A stretch of DNA of 64,000 nt from Atriophallophorus winterbourni. Its lineage: Eukaryota > Platyhelminthes > Trematoda > Plagiorchiida > Microphallidae. The DNA is taken from assembly GCA_013407085.1 (NCBI GenBank), contig JACCGJ010008235.1, positions 1 through 64,000 on the forward strand. The letters are read 5' to 3'. How positions within the stretch are numbered: the first letter of the stretch is position 1; every line of letters begins with the position of its first letter. Below the pieces are notes generated by a model. That model saw only the letters and a program-made list of their open reading frames with translations, was not told the origin of the DNA and made no database searches. The position numbers and the translations under genes are program-made. Positions 21,726 through 33,433 of the stretch are shown here, in pieces.

Positions 21726-22949
21726 GTTGGCATTAGAGAATAATGGGAAAGAAATTATCGAGCGGACGGAAACGCGTGAAGTGTTGTGTATAAGATTGCA
21801 CCCAGTGACTTCGAAGTCTCTATAGAAATCTAATACACTTCTACACAATATACGTGGTTTGGTCTAATTTGCTCTGCTCAAATCATCATCATTTCCCGTC
21901 TACACAATTGAGCAACTTGAAATTTTAATCACTCGTTTCGCACAAACTATTTACTCATGACATATAATCCAGCATTGAATGATCCACTGCAAAAACCAAC
22001 CAAAAGCTTATGATATACAATTGTTATGATGAAATGCATCGACATCTCTGCGTGGGTGCTGTGTTTTTGATACGCTTGCAAATAGGTATTCCTATGCGAA
22101 GTTATCGATGTTTACTACTAATTTCACAACACAACTATTTGTTCTCCCCGTGAAAACAACGTGAATATTTTGTTTCAAAATATCCGAAATAGATTCTGAG
22201 TTGTTTCATATGAATTCACTTGAATTTTCTACTGCTTGCTTGTGTGCACATATATCGGCTGCAAAAAGGTGAGCTGATCTGATTTGCTATATGTTAATAT
22301 CTTTTATTCCTCGACAGTAACATTTGAATCATTATGCAGGCTTTTTATCTTACACTCAGTCGTCTTCACATTTTACATTTTAAGTAACTATTCAATTTGT
22401 CACTTGTGTCTTCTGATAGAAATATAATTGTCATTAAAAATCTTCGATAGATCTCGTTAATACTCAAAAACCTGGAAATTCTCTTTCTAAGATGTGATTA
22501 AAGCTAGATATTCACTTGAACCCAGTAGAACAATAATTTCTATACTATATTTCTATCGGTTAACCTGAATAATAATCCACTGAAACTACGTTCTTCATTG
22601 AAATGCGTGGAAATCTGACAATGGATTATATCATAGTTATACGGTAAACGTGTTAGTGTGTTACCAAGATTGATACTGATTTTCATGCAATATGTCCACC
22701 ATCATTAATTGTAGACTAACAAAACTTCCTTTCAACGGATACCTAAAACCGTGGTTATATGGTAATTATAGATATGTGATAACGGTGGACTTTTGGTATA
22801 CTGAAAGCCTGAACTGATTACAACGTCCACAATTAACAGGTTAAGTTTAAGCAATTTTTGAAGAAAAATATAAATCTAATTAAATAGTAGGTATACGTTG
22901 AATAACAAATATTTACATTTGCAACAGTGTCGAGCGTCATACTGTGGAT

Positions 22950-23870
22950 ATTTCTTCCCCATCCGCCAAGGCTGAATCACGAATAAAGGGCTTGAAATTC
23001 CCTCGCATCCCTAGGCTTTATCCTAACACTCGTTCGGTGTTTTTCGATTCCAGTATGAATTTGCCCTGAAGTCTAACACTAAACATCGAACAGTCCTTAC
23101 AGTTTATGTAGCTGCTGTTCGTAACGCTGGAAAAAGGTGTCTTAACCTTGATGTGCACAGCAACCGAACTGATAGTTTTCTCTTTCTTATAAGCTACGCT
23201 TATGGCCGCTTGGTTCAAGATTCTACGTATCGCTTTAGATGTACATTTTACGGTATCTCGCTAATTTTTCACCGATTTCTGGCGAGTATTTTACCTTCAT
23301 CAATTGGTGTTTCACAAAAGCTTTTCCGATAAACGAAGTCAATGATACATTGGTTCGCTTCACAATGCGCCTGTTTTAGGAAATTCTCAGGTGTTTTATT
23401 TATGGAAAATGAAACAAGCTTTGGACCTGAAGACCTGTCTTGTATCAGCGGAAGTTTATCCTATTACTGCATTTGCATCGATATGCTTCCAATAGATAGA
23501 CGTTTTATTTTCTAATGTACCATTGTCCTAAACAGTCCAAAAACGGAAGACTGCCTGTGCAAGATTCCCTTGCTTTGTGACGCTAATACGTGTACCTCAA
23601 CCTTGTCTAAATAATCGCTTTCTCAATATTACCGTTACTTTACCTTTAGCAGCCTTAGTAATTACTTTATTCGTATCTTGTCTTAACGTAAGAAGTGCTT
23701 GTCGTTCGTGTGAATCGAGGTTTGCATTGCCCTGTTCCTGGATTTTAATGATACTAGCGATAGAATTTCTTACCTGCCTGTTGATCGGGAAGTGCATTTA
23801 CAGGATCGGACGCATTTATAAAGCTCTTACTTAAACAGAAATTCAAGCCATTTTTAAACAATCTTTGCGC
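22950..23870 (-). pseudogene. Penelope-like element fragment (unit A)
   Basis: Read on the minus strand. The frame 23797-23597 contains RQALLTLRQDTNKVITKAAKG, which matches the N-terminal lead-in to Penelope reverse transcriptase. The frame near 23218-23018 contains YINCKDCSMF, the start of a decayed GIY-YIG endonuclease. The RT core between them is missing: about 720 bases present in unit C (60770-61490) are absent here. Confidence 0.7.
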
Positions 23871-24472
23871 AGCTTCTGAAAGGTGACGATTAAATAAATT
23901 CAAAACACTAGAATACTGGTTGCTATATAATGACTGATTAGATTTATCTGATGTGTATTTATTATGTGTGTTATTTATAGTTAAATATCAATATTATGCC
24001 ACATGCCGGGACCTAGCAAAAGTGGGATAATACAAAAGGTTGATATAGTAGCTAGGTGGCACATTAATGAGATTTGACTGTATATGAAGATTTCTTTGAG
24101 CTGAATCATTTCAACAACACGTGCTTCGCAAATCTAAAGATACAGTTCAAACTCCATATCCTAATATATACATCATATGAATCGTCTCGATTCTAAGGTC
24201 TTCAACCTGAAAAGATGATATTCAGCATTGTAAACAAACTCAGTTCTAAGTTCTGCAAAAAATTGAATGCCAGAAATTTGGCCTCAGATATGTGATGCAC
24301 TGAGGTTCACTGCCTTAACTGTGCATATTGAATGCAGAAGGAATTTAAAACAGATCGATAAATTTTTTTTAATAAAAGTTTCGATGTGTGACACGAAAAT
24401 GAATTTATAAAAAAACTTTGCTATTTTGTTTATCACCAAATTGAATGTGCCGCGAGATTTTTAAAAGTATTT

Positions 24473-24887
24473 ATGTGTACTATTAATAAAGAAATGTGTG
24501 GTGAAATTAAATTCGATTCTCTGCTTACACCCACACCAAAGACAGGTTCGGTACTGGTAGTGACTATTTTGATATATTGTTTAACCATAAACGTATTTAC
24601 GATGGCGATTTTTAGAGGGTACTTAATTTCATTTGAAACTTAGATTGAAATACTTTTGGTTTACCATAGAAAATTTATTGCATACATATATAATTGACTT
24701 TCGACTGTAAATCAAAATTGTTAGATAATCAGAGATTTACCAGTCAATTTCGCTCTAAGTATGATAATTGTTAACAAAATAGTTGCTTATTAAATTAATG
24801 CACTGTATTTTTGGCAAAACATGCATATTGGCTTCAGCCATATGTAAAATATCTAAATATATTGATTTTTTCAGAAAAATTGGAAAA
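24473..24887 (+). promoter_or_regulatory. Conserved upstream block, candidate promoter (unit A)
   Basis: Aligns closely with 40021-40435 and 62308-62756, just before each exon 1, more closely than much of the rest of the units. A TATA-like CATACATATATAAT lies about 200 bases before the ATG. Promoter function is an inference from position and conservation. Confidence 0.3.
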
Positions 24888-26379
24888 ATGTTTTGCAACT
24901 TCCCAAGTCGAATAGTGTTGATTGCGAATAACACGGTTTCATCGGTGAGTACAAATTTTGTATTGTGAAACCATTATCCTTTCGAATTAATTTCAAGCTA
25001 TGCGAATCTCTTTAAGGCCGTTCGAAAATTCAATATCGGTTTAACTGATTTAATGAAAATATGTTTACACGACTAACCCTGTCAGTTTGATTCAATACGT
25101 AATTTCACATATCTAGGCTCAACTATTGTGGATTACATTTCGAAAGAAAGGGATATTGATAATTTGAATTACAACGCAGCTGCCATTTTATCAGATGGAA
25201 CTCGCGTTCCTTCGGCAACCGCAAGTTGACTGTAAAGACAAAGATGATGGCATACAAAGCGTGCTTACTGAATGCTTCACTTTAAGGCACATGGCACAAG
25301 CAGAAGCTCACAGATTTACATTTGAAAAGAATCTGCCGTACCTTGAAAATATCGTTCATAGAGAATGTAAAAAATGCGGAATTGGTTCCTAAAGCTGGAC
25401 AACGGAGCATGTTAACTTTGCTACAATCGTTTGTGTATAATTTCAAATTGATTATCGGTATCCAAAACACATTTTGAGTATGAGTTAATTAAGTTAAAAT
25501 AGCGTAGTTAATCGTTTCTAAGGAAATGATAATAGTGAATTCATCACAAGTATCATCATTCCATTCTCGAAATGTCGATTAGGATATCCAAGTCACCCGG
25601 AGCTCAATTTTCACATGCTTACGCTTTTACATTTTGTGGGGAAAACAAACAAGCTTAATGTTTCTTGATACAATTACCTAAAACATTTTCAGATTGCTCG
25701 TATCGCAATTTTAATTGTCGGGGCACTGATGATCTGGGGACAAACGATAGTGTCCAACCTGCTTAACCATGGCTTGAAGCCGTTACTATCACAGTTGAAA
25801 CTGCAATAGAATGCAATAATCAGAAGATGCCATGTTCCAGACCGCAGTTTGATATAAAAATCTCGTCACCATTGAGAAATTATATAAAATTATCAAGTGA
25901 ACGGTTGGAGAAATTAACAACGACAAAAATATCACGATAATATACGAAATGATTGTCGACCGACAACTAACGTCTATAAAACAACAACTGATACATTTTT
26001 TCTTGCAAATCCTCTCATTTTCAACATCTGTTTTTACGCTTTTTCTTTTTTGTTGTTCTAGAGGTTAAAATTCCAATCCCATGTTGCAAAATGACAAACA
26101 CGTACACTTTAATTGACGCAACTTGTCCCAAAACGCCAACGGAGCTAAATAGTTACAAGTCGCAACCATGTAGAAAACCACGTCATGATACTGTGATGCC
26201 CTACATGGATTATGCAGGATATGGGCTGTTCGGTTTATTCGTAGTTCTCGTAAGTTACAACAAATGAATTACTATTTTACTATTATTATGAAAATTATAT
26301 AACCTTAATATTTTTTCAATTATTTCAGATGGTTCTCATGGTGTTTACGATGTTGACCATCTATGTAGATGTTGTCTAA
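24888..26379 (+). pseudogene. Tetraspanin pseudogene, exons 3-6 deleted
   Basis: Exon 1 is 24888-24944 (MFCNFPSRIVLIANNTVSS) with donor GTGAGT. Exon 2 starts at 25693 (IARIAILIVGALMIWG, TM1) and is cut at about 25803 by a deletion. Sequence that in unit B lies just upstream of exon 7 joins directly, giving a TAG two codons later (25807-25809). Exon 7 (26062-26249) is open and keeps PCCKM, CP and PCRKP cysteines and YMDYAGYGLFGLF. Exon 8 (26329-26379) ends at a premature TAA after TIYVDVV, nine codons before the stop of unit B. Lacking TM2, TM3 and the CCG motif, it cannot make a normal tetraspanin. Confidence 0.9.
25085..25200 (+). pseudogene. RTE-like reverse transcriptase scar in intron 1 (unit A)
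   Basis: In one frame the intron reads FTYLGSTIVDYISKE followed by NLNYNAAA, which resembles the RT C-terminal F-YLGS-I motif of RTE-type LINEs. Unit B has it at about 40636-40745, and a decayed form lies near 62980-63060 in unit C. No catalytic part is present. Confidence 0.45.
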
Positions 26380-26654
26380 TTGTGGACGATACAACCCGTA
26401 GCATGATGGGTTTTTTTAATTTAAACAACGACTTTCACATTGATATTGCTCTTGTTCTATTTTATTTAACTCGATAACTAAACATTAATACAAGTCCTAA
26501 AGTTCGCATCATTTGCGCTAAAATATATTTTCTGCCAATAATTTTTTATTTGATTCATTTTGATTTTAAAATAATATTCAGGGTTCGGATTAACATTGCA
26601 CACGAAGTCGTAATTTTCAAAATATTATTGCAAAATCCTATTAAATAGACAAGT

Positions 26655-27265
26655 AACCAAGGTTGTTAGAGACTAAGTAGTTTTGAGGATAAGCTCACAA
26701 TTCCTAGAATGTACTAATATATTGTGTCTCAAACTAACTATCAAGTATAACTCAGGACCTGCATGTGTGTTACTGTGTGAACTGAACTGTACTGAACTAC
26801 TTCGACCGACAGGAGATTGGTCACAGACGGCTTGTTGTCATGTTATTACCATTATGCTTCTGGCAGCTGGATTTCGTAAGTTCGTAAAGGCTCTCCACCT
26901 AAGTGAAGGAAACGCCTTATCTCTAAACTCCACTGTCTTATGGTTACATCCAATTAGGAAAAGACTTCAGGTGACAACCTCAAGGAAAGATCCGGTGCCG
27001 AAGTCCGGTTAGGCTGCACGGAGTTGTATTCAACTCCGTCCTGGCAACACCTGCTTTGACAATGTTGCCACTGATGACTTGGAGTGGAAGCACTTGCATC
27101 ATAACAACAATAACTTCTCAATATTCTTCGCGAAAACCCTATATAACAGTGGGATACTGGTTTAACTTTGTTTACCTCTTTTCCACAGTTTCAAGGGTCA
27201 CTAAACCTGATCTTACTCTATCCACCTGATGACGGCAAACAGCCAGAAACCGGTACCGGTGTGTG
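26655..27265 (+). repeat. GC-richer repeat plus decayed hammerhead block, 3' of unit A gene
   Basis: Homologous to 53225-53835 downstream of the unit B gene, and more weakly to 16190-16544. Its last part is a hammerhead-repeat block. CTGATGA at 27226-27232, GGC/GCC stem II, GAA and ACCGGT are present, but stem I no longer pairs (CCAC against CCGG), so self-cleavage is unlikely. Confidence 0.6.
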
Positions 27266-27679
27266 AGGAATGGGAATATGAGCACCAGAATACATTCTTC
27301 TCCATATTTTATTTCCCTGTGGTACATCTCGGCGCATGAATGATTTTTGCCTGTTGCATGTAGGTCTGTCGATAATTGTGCTGAACATTATTCGAAAGTA
27401 AAAACATATCAAATAGGTCTCGCACGTAAACCGAAGTATGATGGCTAAAAAAAGTTCTAAAACTCAGAATCAGTTCGAAGGTTTTACAAGCTGAGGATAT
27501 CATTGAGTGAATAGAAACAACTGACCATCCGTTTGAGGAAAAACAGGCAGTTAATTGACGCAACAGTACAGCAAATATTATCATGAATCAACAGCGATAA
27601 ATGATGAACAACAACACTTATTAAACTGTCTATGCAGGGGAAATCGTGATTGATATGGCCGAAAAAGCAAGGTCACGGT

Positions 27680-27833
27680 TGTGGAGTGGCTGTCAGCACG
27701 AATACTCATTGTCCAATCAGAATGCAGTAGCTGTCAGTGTGTCTATCTCTGTATTGTAATTCCCATGATGATTCATATCTTTGTTGACGTGTAGTGAATA
27801 CACATCTGTCGCTCTGATCTTGACTTTTCTACA
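27680..27833 (+). repeat. 5' LTR of the 27.7-kb gypsy element
   Basis: Starts TGTGGAGTGG and ends TTCTACA. Compared with 31302-31455 I count four substitutions in 154 bases. Confidence 0.92.
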
Positions 27834-27844
27834 TGGTGACGAGG

Positions 27845-28500
27845 ATGAACGACGAGAAAACGTCGGATAGAACTGACAACGCCCGATTTAGCGGCTTTAA
27901 TGTTCGACCACCGGCACCACTCAGGATGGAAGATGATGACGGATTGGCAGAGAGATGGAAACTGTGGAAGCAACAGTTTAACGATTTTCGGACGTTGGCG
28001 AACCTGACGAAAACCGATAAAGAGTATCAAATGGCGACGCTGAGGAATGCGCTTGGTGATCAGGCGACGAAGTTCATACAGTGTTTCACATTTGATGAGA
28101 ACGAAGATGCAGATGACTGGGAAACAATCATCGCGAAGCTCGATGAACACTGCCTCGGTCAAGTGAACGATACATTTGAACGATATAAATTCAATTGTCG
28201 CGTCCAAGGTGCCGATGAGCCGATCGAACATTTCATCCGAGCATTGAAATTAATGGCTGAGACATGCAACTTCTGTAAATGCATGAAAGATAATTTAATC
28301 AAGGATCGTTTGATTATCGGAGCACAAAACAGAAGTCTCACGAAGCGATTATTAAAAGAAAGCAACCTTACGTTGAGGCAATGCATAAATATCTGCAAGA
28401 GTGAGGAGGCGGCCGAGAAAAAGACAGAAGCCCTCAGAACTCATTCTTGCGAAGACATCAACAGAATTCATGTAGAGAAAACAATCCAGTCGAAAAAATG
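27845..28500 (+). pseudogene. Gypsy gag, capsid part
   Basis: I prefer the ATG at 27845 (MNDEKTSDRT), because the earlier ATG at 27833 overlaps the LTR end and primer site. Capsid-like sequence follows: WKLWKQQFNDFRTLANLTK, MATLRNALGDQATKFI, ADDWETIIAKLDEHC, EPIEHFIRALKLMAETCNF and KDRLIIGAQNRSLTKRLL. The zinc knuckles continue in another frame from about 28480, so a frameshift lies near 28470-28500. Confidence 0.85.
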
Positions 28501-28700
28501 TGCAGTTTTTGCGAAAGGAAACATGAATTTAAGAAGGAACTATGTCCTGCGTGGAAGAAAGTTTGTACTCCATGCGGTAAAGCAAACCATTTCGCGATTT
28601 GCTGTCGATCTTCTGGGACGACAACGACAAATACGCAGCGCTCATTTTCGAATGTCAGTGTCGTTCACGGTGAGGAACAAGTAAATCACATTCGGTCTTC
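28490..28700 (+). pseudogene. Gypsy gag, zinc-knuckle part
   Basis: In its own frame it reads CSFCERKHEFKKELCPAW and VCTPCGKANHFAICC, two Cys-His zinc-binding motifs as in nucleocapsid. It ends in SEIRVF. The aspartic protease normally expected next is absent, and the RT lead-in (FDDKLGKLPGLCKLSI) follows within about 30 bases in a different frame. Confidence 0.8.
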
Positions 28701-28709
28701 CGAAATCAG

Positions 28710-29400
28710 AGTGTTTTTGATGATAAATTGGGGAAGTTGCCCGGACTTTGTAAGTTGTCAATTGATCCGAATGTAACACCGATCGCCTTACCAATACGCC
28801 GTTTACCCTTTGCAGTGAAGGACAGATTTGAGTTAGAATTGAAAAGACTACAGCTCGTTGGGGTCATCAGGAGAGTAGAAGAACCTACTGAATGGGTCAG
28901 CCAGGTTACCGTCGTAACAAAGAATTCAGGTGAAATGAGAATATGTATCGACCCGAAAGCTTTGAACATGGCCCTCAAGCGAGAGTATTTCAGACTTCCG
29001 TTGTTGGAAGATACTTTGCCGAGATTGTCTGGTGCTCGATATTTCACGAAAGTGGATCTGTCTTCAGCATTTTGGCACGTGTGTTTGAACGATAAATCCA
29101 GTTTTTTGACGACATTCGGAACCACCTTTGGAAGGTTTAGTTGGCTTCGTTTACCATTCGGACTGAAAGTTTCTAGCGAGATATTTCAAGAACGGATGCT
29201 ACAGGCCATAGAAAACCTTACAGGTGTAATTTGCATAGCAGATGATATTTTAGTCTACGGTTGAACAAAGGCAGAACACGATCAGAACCTAGATAAATTT
29301 CTTCAACGATGCATCGAACTGGGCATCAAACTCAAGAAAGCGAAAATTGAATATTGCACAAATGAGGTAACATTTCATGGTCATGTCCTATCAAGCCAGA
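28710..29400 (+). pseudogene. Gypsy reverse transcriptase
   Basis: Contains PIALPIRRLPFAVKDR, WVSQVTVVTKNSGEMRICID, YFTKVDLSSAFWHVCLND, LRLPFGLKVSSEIFQERM and the catalytic box IADDILVYG. A TGA at 29262-29264 interrupts the frame directly after it. Similarity continues in the same frame to about 29395 (VTFHGHVLSS), where a frameshift occurs. Confidence 0.88.
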
Positions 29401-29404
29401 TCCT

Positions 29405-30440
29405 GCGAAAGTGGAGGCCATTAAACACATGCCTCCTCCTACAGATGTCAAGAGTATAGCTCGTTTTAACGGTATGGTGAACTATCTTCGCCGTTTTTTG
29501 CCTTGCTTATCACAGATAATGGAACCGATCAGGCGGCTGACACATAAAGATACAATTTGGGTCTGGGGGACACAACAAATACATGCCTGGGAAGAAATTA
29601 AAAGACTCATATCCAATGCACCTGTTTTACGATATTACGACCCCCGATTGGAATTAGTGATACAGTGTGACAGTAGCCAAAACGGTATCGGCGCCGTACT
29701 TATGCAAAACGACCAACCTATAGATTTTCGAAGTCGAACGATGAGCGATGCAGAAACTCGCTATGCACAGATTGAGAAAGAACTGCTGGCAGTCGTATTC
29801 GCGATAGAAAAATTCAATGATTACACATTTGGCCGAAAGACTATAGTACAAACAGATCATAAGCCTTTGACCACAATAGTGAAAAAACCACTCGACAAAG
29901 CACCGCGTCGGCTACAGTCAATGCTAGTCCGACTGCAGAAATACGATTTCGAAATCATTTACAAGCCGGGTAAAACCATGGTCCTTGCGGACACACTATC
30001 TAGAGCTCCATTGAAATCCGTAGCCGCTGCTAACCTGGACCTGGTAGAAGTACACTTTACGCTTGCAGAAAGCGATATCAGGTTGCCACGAATCCGACAA
30101 ACTATGGCTGAGGATGACGAAATGAAAAAGCTCGAGGAACAGATAATCAGTGGCTGGCCAGATAGTATCGCGATGGTTGACGAACTCATTCGACCTTATT
30201 ACAAAATCCGAGATGAATTATCAACTGAGGATGGGTTGATCTTCCGGGGCGAGCGACTGGTTATCCCACGTTCAGCCCGAAAGGTGATGTTACAGGAGTT
30301 ACATCGATCTCATTTGGGGATCAACGGTTGCACTAGAAGAGCCAAGGATACGGTATATTGGCCAGGCGTCAGTTGCCAAGTGAAGGATTTCGTCTCCAAG
30401 TGCCCAATATGTAACAAGTTCGGGAACCGCCAAATAAAGA
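29405..30440 (+). pseudogene. Gypsy RT connection, RNase H and integrase zinc domain
   Basis: Opens with KVEAIKHMPPPTDVKSIARF and YLRRFLPCLSQIM. The RNase H shows its catalytic residues in QCDSSQNGIGAVL, EKELLAVVFAIEKF and QTDHKPLTTI, and ends DTLSRAPL. The integrase zinc domain follows: LHRSHLGINGCTRRAK and KCPICNKF (His-His-Cys-Cys). The frame continues out of register to 30532. The true reading shifts near 30435. Confidence 0.88.
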
Positions 30441-30444
30441 ACCA

Positions 30445-31289
30445 ATGGTTTGTCGCAAAATACCAGAGCGCCCTTGGCAACATATTGCAGCTGACCTTTT
30501 TTCACATGCGACAAAAGATTATTTACTTTTAGTGGATTATTTCAGCGATTTTTTCGAAATAGAGAAACTGAGTACCACATCAGCTGAAGAAATCGTGACG
30601 AAAATGAAAGGTCAATTTGCGAGGTATGGTATCCCAGAAAGTGTCAGATCCGATGGAGGTCCACAATTTTCGGCAAAGCAGTTTGCTGACTTCGCAGAAA
30701 AATGGCGTTTTAAACATGAAATGTCCAGCCCTTACCATAGCCAATCCAATGGTAAAGCAGAATCGGCAGTGAAAGAAGCGAAAAAATAATGAAAAAATGC
30801 CTGGAGGCTAAAGAAGATCCGTATCTAGCGCTTCTGGAACATAGAAATACTCCATCCACCGATATAGAATTAAGCCCAGCTCAAAGACTCATGGGTAGAC
30901 GCACAAGAACGAGGATACCTATTGTTACCAACCGTCTGTCCAGACATGACGTTTCATGGGACGTCATCAATCAGCAATTAAAACGGCGCATGGAGCGCGA
31001 AAAACAGGTATATGATGAGGGTGCACGTGAGCTACCCGAATTGTCTGATGGAGATGCGGTTTGGATACAACCCTTCGGCATGGGAGCTGAGAAATGGGAT
31101 CTTGGAACTGTCCGTGGTCGTACGGGTGAAAGATCTTACGAGGTGAATACGCAACACGGAACTGTGAAAAGAAATAGAGTACATTTAAGAAAGCAAGAAC
31201 CCATTGATTCAGACGAGATGTGTGAAAGAGATCCAGAGCCTCCAAACGAAATAAATTTGCGCAACCGCACAGTACGTAAGTTTATTTGA
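30445..31289 (+). pseudogene. Gypsy integrase core and C-terminus
   Basis: The first frame (30445-30789) holds the core: IAADLFSHATKDYLLLVDYF, VRSDGGPQFSAKQFADF and SQSNGKAESAVKEAKK with the catalytic Asp-Asp-Glu. A stop at 30787-30789 in an A-rich run shifts to the frame 30789-31289. That frame has YLALLEHRNTPSTDIELSPA, the DGDAVWIQPFGMG barrel segment and a final LRNRTVRKFI just before the 3' LTR. Confidence 0.88.
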
Positions 31290-31301
31290 AAAACGGAAGG
31301 A

Positions 31302-31455
31302 TGTGGAGTGGCTGTCAGCATGAATACTCATTGTCCAATCAGAATGCAGTAGCTGTCAGTGTGTCTATCTCTGTATTGTGATTCCCATGATGATTCATAT
31401 GTTTGTTGACGTGTAGTGAATACACATCTGTCGCACTGATCTTGACTTTTCTACA
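31302..31455 (+). repeat. 3' LTR of the 27.7-kb gypsy element
   Basis: 154-bp direct copy of the 5' LTR. It follows a purine-rich tract and is followed by ACAGT. Confidence 0.92.
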
Positions 31456-31519
31456 ACAGTGATACTTAACAAAAGCCATTATAAAAATAAGGTTACGTCA
31501 TATAGGTTCACATGTCGTT

Positions 31520-31790
31520 CAAAATTGCAGCCATGAAAAAGATTTCGGTTTATGTATATATGCTCCTGAATGCATACTTGAGACCAGTGATTGAATAAGG
31601 TATGCAGTCATGGTATCGTGGCTCAAGAAGGATGTAGAACTTATCCAGTGCATCTATCACCGTTCAATACAGCTATTTTTGAGCAATCCCGTGCGTGCTA
31701 TGAAACACACTGTTCATGCTGGACACTGAGCCTTTTCAAATCAACAAGCCAGATTAAGATAAAGCGCTGCACTACCACCCTTGAATAATC
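31520..31790 (+). pseudogene. CR1-like LINE C-terminal fragment
   Basis: A frame with MLLNAYLRPVIE, a stop, then GMQSW is followed in another frame by KDVELIQCIYHRSIQLFLSN, the segment downstream of RT in CR1-like proteins. Short and decayed. Confidence 0.6.
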
Positions 31791-31899
31791 CAAAAATTGT
31801 TTAGTTTGCAATTAGTTGTTGCTCTTCTTATAATGCGGTTGTGAATAGCCGGTTGCTTGTTGTGAATGTTTAGTATTTATCCCATGTATGTTTTCCGGT

Positions 31900-32580
31900 T
31901 GACGCAAATCTCTAACTCGTTTCGTTTTCACTAGATTGAATTACGGTAAATACACAATTGAGCAGATGATGTGATTCATCAATTTTTTGCATAATCACGA
32001 TCGTGTTGTTCACAAAGCGGATCCATGTATTCGGTAGGGTTATTGCCGAAGCATTTTGTTCCAAACGCTAAATAACTGCTTTAGTAACTCGGCTTGACGT
32101 CGGTGATCACAATCGCGTTCCCCATATTTGCCCAATGAACGTGACGTACGTTTGAATACATAGCTCGATCAGTTCCATTTGGAAATGTACTTTCTGTATA
32201 TTTGGTAATCCGTAGAATCTTGCTGATACATGCTTATTCGTCTTACTTCGTTCAGTTTTTCCATAAACTTAAATTTCTTAAATGTAACCTTGATTTTGTT
32301 TTCAAATCGTTTAGTCAGTTATCAATTTATTCTTCTATATATTGTTGTCTCATGGAGTATGGGGTAAGCTATTTAGATATAATCAAACTTGTTCATTACG
32401 ACGATGATTCTCCCTTTGTCCTAGGGATGTATGACGAACATCTGTTCTTCTCTCAGCCTTTTCAACAATTTATTCTTTCTTTTTCATTGAGTGAGGTATA
32501 TTCTATATTTTTGGCTAGTGTAGGATTCAATTCATTGTCGGACCTCTTCTTGCACATGAGATTTTGATAACGAAACCAAA
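31900..32580 (-). pseudogene. Penelope-like element reverse transcriptase N-terminal relic
   Basis: On the minus strand a broken frame reads KRLREEQMFVIHP, DKGRIIVVMNKFDY and HETTIYRRIN, then TKRFENKIKVTFKKFK. The DKG-I-VV-M segment and its spacing match the lead-in to Penelope-type RT. Further pieces reach about 31920. It is not part of the tetraspanin repeat units. Confidence 0.55.
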
Positions 32581-33400
32581 TGAGTCACACATTTAATGTG
32601 ATCATCGTCTTTCGAATTGAGTTTCGAACGGCGTACTCTGATGCGTTTGTCGTTCGGAGTCAATCTTCTGGTAGAGAGGTTCTTGTCCGAATTTCCAGAC
32701 TGTTTTTGTTTGGATATAGGGTGATATTCTTAATTCTGCTTTCAGGGTCACGCCGCTAATTGGGACTGGTTTTTCGGTTGTTTAGTGTTATGACATTTTC
32801 TAACTCTTGCATCATTTCATGTCAAATTTCATCTTTACAATTTCGTTCATCATTATCGATTATTTCTGCATATTTTGTGTTTGTGTTATCTGAAATCAAC
32901 ATATACAGCCACTCCCTGTTTCGATGTTCCATTAATTTTCATGCGGTGGGATTGCAAATATGAGGTTGTCTTTGTAAAGATTTCGGGGTCAGGTTTCTGT
33001 GTTGGCTGTATTATCGCTATTAATCAAGCAGTATCTGCATGATTTTTTACTACGAAGCTAATTCTCTTTTGATTGTCGATAATCGATTAGCAACTAGTGG
33101 TGTTTATTAGAGTGAGAAATAAAGTGTATTTCGTCTGATCTCATACTAAATACGTGCTTCAGCAAGAGAGCCTAAAAATAACCCAACTGCATGAGAACGA
33201 GAAATAATCATTGGTTTATCCTTCGACAAATGTCGAAGGTTCATAATCTGCGAACCTGCCAGTGTGTAATCAAATAACGATTTTTCGCAGTCTTGGATGC
33301 TAGCCTATGAAAGCAAGAATTTTATAAAAACACTCTGCAGACAAAGGTCAATGCCTTCGTTAAATGAATAATATAGGCACTTTTATTGAATAACTTTTCC
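32581..33400. other. No gene recognised
   Basis: Possibly more Penelope-like N-terminal debris on the minus strand near 32640-32960 (a frame with NKNSLEIRTRTSLPED), but no motif supports it. The rest is AT-rich and featureless. Confidence 0.35.
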
Positions 33401-33433
33401 CACAGTCTCTGAAGGCACTAACGTGAAACATAT

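Larger units (their letters stand above)
21748..27430 (+). repeat. Tetraspanin array, unit A (deleted copy)
   Basis: Aligns with unit B from about 35436. Relative to B it lacks two blocks: B 36500-38540 (junction near 22829) and B 41353-52370 (junction near 25803). Homology downstream continues past the gene through a GC-richer repeat. It ends with a block at 27367-27430 that recurs at 54630-54690. The stretch 21748-24473 is non-coding apart from Penelope-like debris. Confidence 0.8.
27680..31455 (+). mobile_element. Ty3/gypsy element with 154-bp LTRs, protease missing
   Basis: Two 154-bp LTRs differing at about four positions bound a gag-RT-RNase H-integrase region. The flanks ACGGT (27675-27679) and ACAGT (31456-31460) are a likely 5-bp target-site duplication with one change. 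A purine-rich tract precedes the 3' LTR (about 31288-31300). The 5' LTR is followed directly by TGGTGACGAGGATGAAC, the expected place of the primer-binding site, beginning TGGTGAC. The integrase and RT type resemble K02A2.6-like gypsy elements. Several frameshifts and stops disable it. Confidence 0.92.

Noticed and set aside
25195..25392. 65-codon open frame conserved at 40743-40940 (MELAFLRQPQV...)
   Set aside because: It lies in intron 1. The differences between the two copies are all amino-acid changing, none silent, and the unit C version is broken, so there is no sign of coding constraint.
26092..26250. Possible small gene starting at the MTNTYTLID methionine (also 52657 in unit B)
   Set aside because: This methionine is internal to tetraspanin exon 7, preceded in frame by PCCK and a splice acceptor.
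32202..32567. 121-codon hydrophobic open frame on the plus strand
   Set aside because: Antisense to Penelope-like RT sequence on the minus strand. No motif of its own.
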